Origin: an uncultured Prevotella sp. | GTDB taxonomy: Bacteria; Bacteroidota; Bacteroidia; Bacteroidales; Bacteroidaceae | DNA: 17,460 nt | Assembly (NCBI GenBank): GCA_934230965.1 | Contig: CAKQFW010000015.1 | Span: 1-17,460 of the forward strand | Direction: 5' to 3' | Part shown: in pieces, positions 14,782 to 17,460 of the stretch | Layout of the letters: each line of letters opens with the position of its first letter | Numbering within the stretch: position 1 is the stretch's first letter | Notes under the pieces: generated by a model | The model's input: the letters and a program-made list of their open reading frames with translations, nothing else | Told to the model about the DNA's origin: nothing | Database searches by the model: none | Made by a program: the position numbers and the translations under genes

Positions 14782-16011
14782 TTAGAAGAACAGGTAAGAG
14801 ATTGCTATTGCGGCAACGGTGCCCGAGAGGTCGGCCAGCAAGCCACAGGTGGCGGCATGGCGGGTGTAGCGTATGCCCACGCTGCCGAAGTAGACGGCCA
14901 GGATGTAGAAGGTAGTATCGGTAGAGCCTTGCAAGACGCACGACAGTCGGCCCACAAACGAGTCGGCACCATAGTTGGTCATTGCGTCAACCATCATGCC
15001 ACGAGCGCCCGAGCCCGACAGCGGTTTCATGATGGCGGTGGGCAAGGCGCCCACAAAGTCGGTATTTCCGCCACAAGCTTCAACCAGCCATTGCACGCCG
15101 CTCACCAGCATGTCCATGGCTCCCGAGGCGCGGAACACGCCAATGGCTACCAGTATGGCCACGAGGTAAGGAATGATGCGCACGGCGGTAGAGAAGCCGT
15201 CTTTGGCGCCCTCGATAAAGGTGTCGTAAACGTTAATGTGCTTTCGCATGCCTGCTATGATAAAGGCCACGATGATGCACATGAGCAAGATGTTGGCCAC
15301 CGAGGTGCTCACCGTGTTCATCATCTCCTTATCCATCTGCCCGAAGCCCCAGATGATGGCTGCTACCAGTGTGGCCATGCCGCCCAGGGTGAGCAGCAAC
15401 GTGCGGTTGATAAGGTTGATGCGCTGGAAGATCGAGGTGATAATGATGCCTGCCAGGGTAGAGAAGAAGGTGGCCAGCAAGATGGGTATAAACACGTCGG
15501 TGGGCTGTGCGGCGCCCAGCTGTGCACGATACACCATGATAGAGATGGGTATGAGGGTAAGGCCCGAGGTGTTTAGCACCAAGAACATAATCATGGGGTT
15601 GGTGGCCGTATCTTTCTTCTTGTTCAGGTCTTGCAGCTGCTCCATGGCGCGCAAGCCTAAGGGTGTGGCGGCATTGTCAAGGCCCAACATGTTGGCAGCC
15701 ATGTTCATAAAGATGCTGCCCGTTACGGGATGCCCCTTCGGAATGTCGGGGAAGAGGCGTGTGAACACTGGCGATAGCAACTTTGATAGCGCGTTTACCA
15801 CACCGCCACGCTCGCCTATCTTCATGATGCCGAGCCAGAGGCTGAGCACACCCGTCAGGCCCAGCGATATGTCGAAGGCCGTCTTGGCGGTGTCGAAGGT
15901 TGAGTTCATCATGGCTGGGAACACGGTGGTGTCGCCCATGAAAACGAGCTTCACCAAGGCTATGGCGAAGGCAATGAGAAAGAATGCTATCCAGATGTAG
16001 TTGAGTACCAT
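14782..16011 (-). CDS. Fused SpmA-SpmB nucleoside-recognition (gate) domain membrane protein
   Basis: This is a 409-residue membrane protein if started at MVLNYIWIAFF (16011). The same frame is open to an ATG at 16104, but the extra 31 residues (HTRPTRCNHMHY...) do not look like this family. The first half is SpmA-like, with GIMKIGERGGVVNALSKLLS and NMAANMLGLDNAATPLGLRA. The second half is SpmB-like, with IPYLVAILVAIGVFRASGA, MKPLSGSGARGMMVDAMTNY and CVLQGSTDTTFYILAVYFGS. In Bacillus the two are separate spore-maturation proteins. Here they are one polypeptide in a non-spore-forming lineage, so the name is historical; transport of a small molecule across the inner membrane is plausible but unproven. 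It is the first gene of a likely operon with the flippase and peptidase. Confidence 0.88.
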   Translation of the reverse strand: MVLNYIWIAFFLIAFAIALVKLVFMGDTTVFPAMMNSTFDTAKTAFDISLGLTGVLSLWLGIMKIGERGGVVNALSKLLSPVFTRLFPDIPKGHPVTGSIFMNMAANMLGLDNAATPLGLRAMEQLQDLNKKKDTATNPMIMFLVLNTSGLTLIPISIMVYRAQLGAAQPTDVFIPILLATFFSTLAGIIITSIFQRINLINRTLLLTLGGMATLVAAIIWGFGQMDKEMMNTVSTSVANILLMCIIVAFIIAGMRKHINVYDTFIEGAKDGFSTAVRIIPYLVAILVAIGVFRASGAMDMLVSGVQWLVEACGGNTDFVGALPTAIMKPLSGSGARGMMVDAMTNYGADSFVGRLSCVLQGSTDTTFYILAVYFGSVGIRYTRHAATCGLLADLSGTVAAIAISYLFF

Positions 16012-16127
16012 TTTGCAGCGTTTATGTATGTGTCTGTCAGCGGCCCACTCTGTTTCTATATAGTGCATATGGTTACACCTTGTTGGCCGTGTGTGCGGAT
16101 ACACGCGTAATATAATGTAAATTACTG

Positions 16128-16135
16128 CAAAATTA
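16128..16135 (-). promoter_or_regulatory. Putative -7 promoter element upstream of the SpmAB-flippase-peptidase group
   Basis: The minus strand reads TAATTTTG, a match to TAnnTTTG, about 117 bases before the preferred start at 16011. No TTTG lies at the expected -33 distance, so only a partial promoter is supported. Confidence 0.35.
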
Positions 16136-16201
16136 TCAAATTAAACTGAGAAAGTACGGTTTTATGATAAAAATGTTTCTCTTGAGGGTGAAAAAGGGAG
16201 A

Positions 16202-16275
16202 TAGAAGAGGAGTTAACGGGAGTTAGAAGGGAAGTTAAAAGGGAGTTAGAAGAGGAGTTAACGGGAGTTAGAAGG
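16202..16275. repeat. Tandem duplication of a 29-base arm inside element B
   Basis: A perfect 29-base sequence starting tagaagaggagttaacggg is present at 16202-16230 and again at 16247-16275 (period 45). The bases between copies (gaagttaaaagggagt) are of the same type. The left arm of element B has thus been duplicated, while the right arm has one copy. Confidence 0.75.
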
Positions 16276-16281
16276 AAGTTA

Positions 16282-16298
16282 ATCCGCCTTTGGCGGAT
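16282..16298. repeat. Micro-hairpin 1 of element B
   Basis: A perfect 7-base-pair stem with a 3-base loop, ATCCGCC-TTT-GGCGGAT. It shares the outer ATCC/GGAT pairs with micro-hairpin 2 of element A but has a different inner stem and loop. Confidence 0.65.
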
Positions 16299-16322
16299 GG
16301 AAGTTAACGGACAATAGCCTTA

Positions 16323-16380
16323 CTTCTTAATACGAAAAGCCTTGTTTCTCAATACGAATAACATTACTTTTCAATAAGTT
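16323..16380. repeat. Imperfect 22-base-period repeat in the spacer of element B
   Basis: cttcttaatacgaa (16323-16336), tttctcaatacgaa (16345-16358) and the more diverged cttttcaataagtt (16367-16380) lie exactly 22 bases apart. They fill most of the AT-rich loop of element B. Confidence 0.5.
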
Positions 16381-16401
16381 ATGCATATGTCCGTTAACTT
16401 C

Positions 16402-16416
16402 ACTCGCGAAGCGAGT
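16402..16416. repeat. Micro-hairpin 2 of element B
   Basis: A perfect 6-base-pair stem with a 3-base loop, ACTCGC-GAA-GCGAGT, mirrored against micro-hairpin 1 of the same element and unrelated to it in sequence. Confidence 0.65.
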
Positions 16417-16452
16417 TAACTTCCTACTAACTCCCGTTAACTTCCTTAAATG

Positions 16453-17460
16453 TTAAGGTACATACTCGACAAAGGCTTCCATGGCTTCATAGCAAGCCAA
16501 GCCTAAGTCGTGATACAGCTTAGCGGTATCGTGGTTGCGGTCTTCAGAGCGTTGCCAGAACAGGCGTTCGTCGTTGCCCAGGAAGGGAGCGCTCTCCATC
16601 TGCGACGAGTGTTTGAGGATAGAGTTACGTTTAGCGCGCAGCTCTTCGGGGCTCATGGGCACACACATCTCAATGTTTTCAATTTCCCATTCGGCCCAAG
16701 CACCACGATACATCCACACGCGGCAGTCTTTTAGCCAAGCAGCGTTAGCCTCCTTCTCAAGGTCGAGTGCGGCCAGCACAGCGTCGGTACACTTGCGGTG
16801 TGTGCCGTGCGGGTCGGCCAGGTCGCCAGCCACGAATATCTGTTGCGGCTTCACCTCAAGAATAAGGTCGCGCACAATGTTTACATCGCGTTCGCTCATG
16901 GGCAGCTTCTCAATCTTTCCGCTCTCGTAGAAGGGCAGGTCGAGGAAGTGAACATGGTCGAGGGGTATACCATTGAAGGTGCAGGCTGTGCGAGCCTCGC
17001 CACGGCGTATCAATCCCTTGATGGTGCGCACCTCGGGGGTGTCGATGTCGCCCGCTTTCTTGTTGGCCAAGAAGGTTTTAATGTCGGCATACATCTTCTT
17101 GATGGTTTCGTCGCTATTGTCGATAAACAGCTGGTTGAAGCCGTTAACAAAGTGCATGAAGCGTGTTACCTCCTCGTCGCCCACAGCAATGTTTCCGCTG
17201 GTTTCGTAGGCAATGTGCACGTCATGACCCTGCTGCACCAGTCGGCGAATAGTGCCGCCCATTGATATAACGTCGTCGTCGGGGTGGGGCGAGAACACAA
17301 TCACGCGCTTGGGGAAGGGGTTGGCACGTTCAGGTCGATACGTGTCGTCGGCGTTAGGTTTGCCGCCAGGCCAGCCTGTGATGGTGTGCTGCAGGTCGTT
17401 AAATATCTTGATGTTTACGTTATAGCCCGAACCATATAGCGCCAGCAGCTCGTTCAGGCC
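16453..17460 (-). CDS. nagB: Glucosamine-6-phosphate deaminase-type protein (NagB fused to PIG-L/LmbE domain), C-terminal part
   Basis: The frame is open from the window edge to the stop at 16453, giving 335 residues; the front of the gene is outside. The first 50 residues (GLNELLALYGSGYNVNIKIF and on to RPERANPFPKRV) form the stretch that precedes the PIG-L domain in the roughly 660-residue Bacteroides proteins annotated as glucosamine-6-phosphate deaminase. The PIG-L domain then starts at VIVFSPHPDDDVISMGG, with the zinc-ligand HPDD motif, and has the second motif DPHGTHRKCTDA further on. PIG-L proteins remove acetyl groups from N-acetylglucosaminyl compounds. The fusion may therefore join deacetylation with deamination/isomerisation to fructose-6-phosphate, but that pairing is inference. 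The GTG-started version at 17304 is not a real start. The NagB catalytic half cannot be checked here. Confidence 0.85.
   Translation of the reverse strand, partial: GLNELLALYGSGYNVNIKIFNDLQHTITGWPGGKPNADDTYRPERANPFPKRVIVFSPHPDDDVISMGGTIRRLVQQGHDVHIAYETSGNIAVGDEEVTRFMHFVNGFNQLFIDNSDETIKKMYADIKTFLANKKAGDIDTPEVRTIKGLIRRGEARTACTFNGIPLDHVHFLDLPFYESGKIEKLPMSERDVNIVRDLILEVKPQQIFVAGDLADPHGTHRKCTDAVLAALDLEKEANAAWLKDCRVWMYRGAWAEWEIENIEMCVPMSPEELRAKRNSILKHSSQMESAPFLGNDERLFWQRSEDRNHDTAKLYHDLGLACYEAMEAFVEYVP

Larger units (their letters stand above)
16202..16446. repeat. Element B: large nested-palindrome repeat with GTTAAC arms and two micro-hairpins
   Basis: The outer left arm (about 16254-16282) and outer right arm (about 16417-16446) are near-perfect inverted copies built from GTTAACGGGAGTTAG and GGAAGTTAA. 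Inner arms GGAAGTTAACGGACA (16299-16313) and TGTCCGTTAACTTC (16388-16401) pair in the same way. Between the outer and inner arms sit two unlike hairpins, ATCCGCC-TTT-GGCGGAT (16282-16298) and ACTCGC-GAA-GCGAGT (16402-16416). An AT-rich spacer of about 74 bases separates the inner arms. It begins 7 bases after the stop of the NagB/PIG-L gene and contains no ORF. On the minus strand it ends in CTCCCTTTTTCACCC, so it may also terminate transcription. It shares motif, order and the CGGACATATG junction with element A. Confidence 0.7.

Noticed and set aside
14773..16000. Plus-strand ORFs of 267 and 254 residues opposite the SpmAB gene
   Set aside because: Both are antisense to a clear SpmA-SpmB protein; the translations are low-complexity (His/Gly-rich or Met/Ser-rich) and match no family I know.
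16012..16104. Longer N-terminus for the SpmAB protein starting at 16104
   Set aside because: The extra residues are charged and His/Cys-rich, precede a normal first membrane helix and do not look like the family; the start at 16011 (MVLNYIW) fits better.
16202..16446. Possible CRISPR array in the GTTAAC-rich region
   Set aside because: The repeats face each other as palindromes, spacing is irregular, there are no unique spacers of constant length, and no cas genes are present.

Overview
The window looks like a chromosomal segment of a Bacteroidales bacterium, most likely Prevotellaceae. Support comes from a SusC/SusD pair under an ECF sigma factor and FecR anti-sigma factor, secreted proteins ending in type IX secretion (T9SS)-like C-terminal sorting regions, an S46 dipeptidyl-peptidase, a NagB/PIG-L fusion, and promoters of the Bacteroidetes type (TTTG, about 19 bases, TAnnTTTG). 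The genus is inference. Every gene I can support is on the minus strand, so transcription runs from high to low coordinates; the plus-strand ORFs are shadows.

Read in the direction of transcription, the window opens (17460 to 16453) with the 3' part of a nagB-type gene carrying a C-terminal PIG-L (LmbE-like) deacetylase domain. A 441-base gap follows that holds a large nested-palindrome repeat (element B). Next comes a tightly spaced trio: a fused SpmA-SpmB membrane protein (16011-14782), a Wzx/MATE-type polysaccharide flippase (14740-13256) and an S46 dipeptidyl-peptidase of DPP7 type (13245-11166). The peptidase is split by a frameshift that can be confined to about 20 bases, and the catalytic-serine motif lies in the downstream fragment. 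A good intrinsic terminator closes the trio.

Two separately transcribed secreted or surface proteins follow. One has 443 residues, three SusE/F-like repeats and a very short C-terminal sorting-like tail. The other has 642 residues, jelly-roll and fibronectin type III modules and a T9SS-like C-terminal domain. A long hairpin terminator and a textbook Bacteroidetes promoter separate them.

Behind the second protein lies element A, a 175-base MITE-like element with 18-base terminal inverted repeats. Its internal layout matches element B: GAAGTTAAC-type arms, with small three-base-loop hairpins placed at mirrored positions and differing in sequence.

The last block (7102 to 76) is a self-contained trans-envelope regulatory and uptake cassette: ECF sigma factor, FecR anti-sigma factor, SusC-type TonB-dependent transporter with an N-terminal STN signalling domain, and SusD-type lipoprotein. 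By analogy with known systems, substrate binding at SusC/SusD would signal through STN to FecR and release the sigma factor. No glycoside hydrolase or protease of this locus is inside the window, so the substrate cannot be named. The window ends in a short tandem repeat that runs up to the susD stop codon.

Most of the coding content belongs to known families. The most unusual structure is the pair of intergenic palindromic elements, followed by the broken DPP7-type gene.
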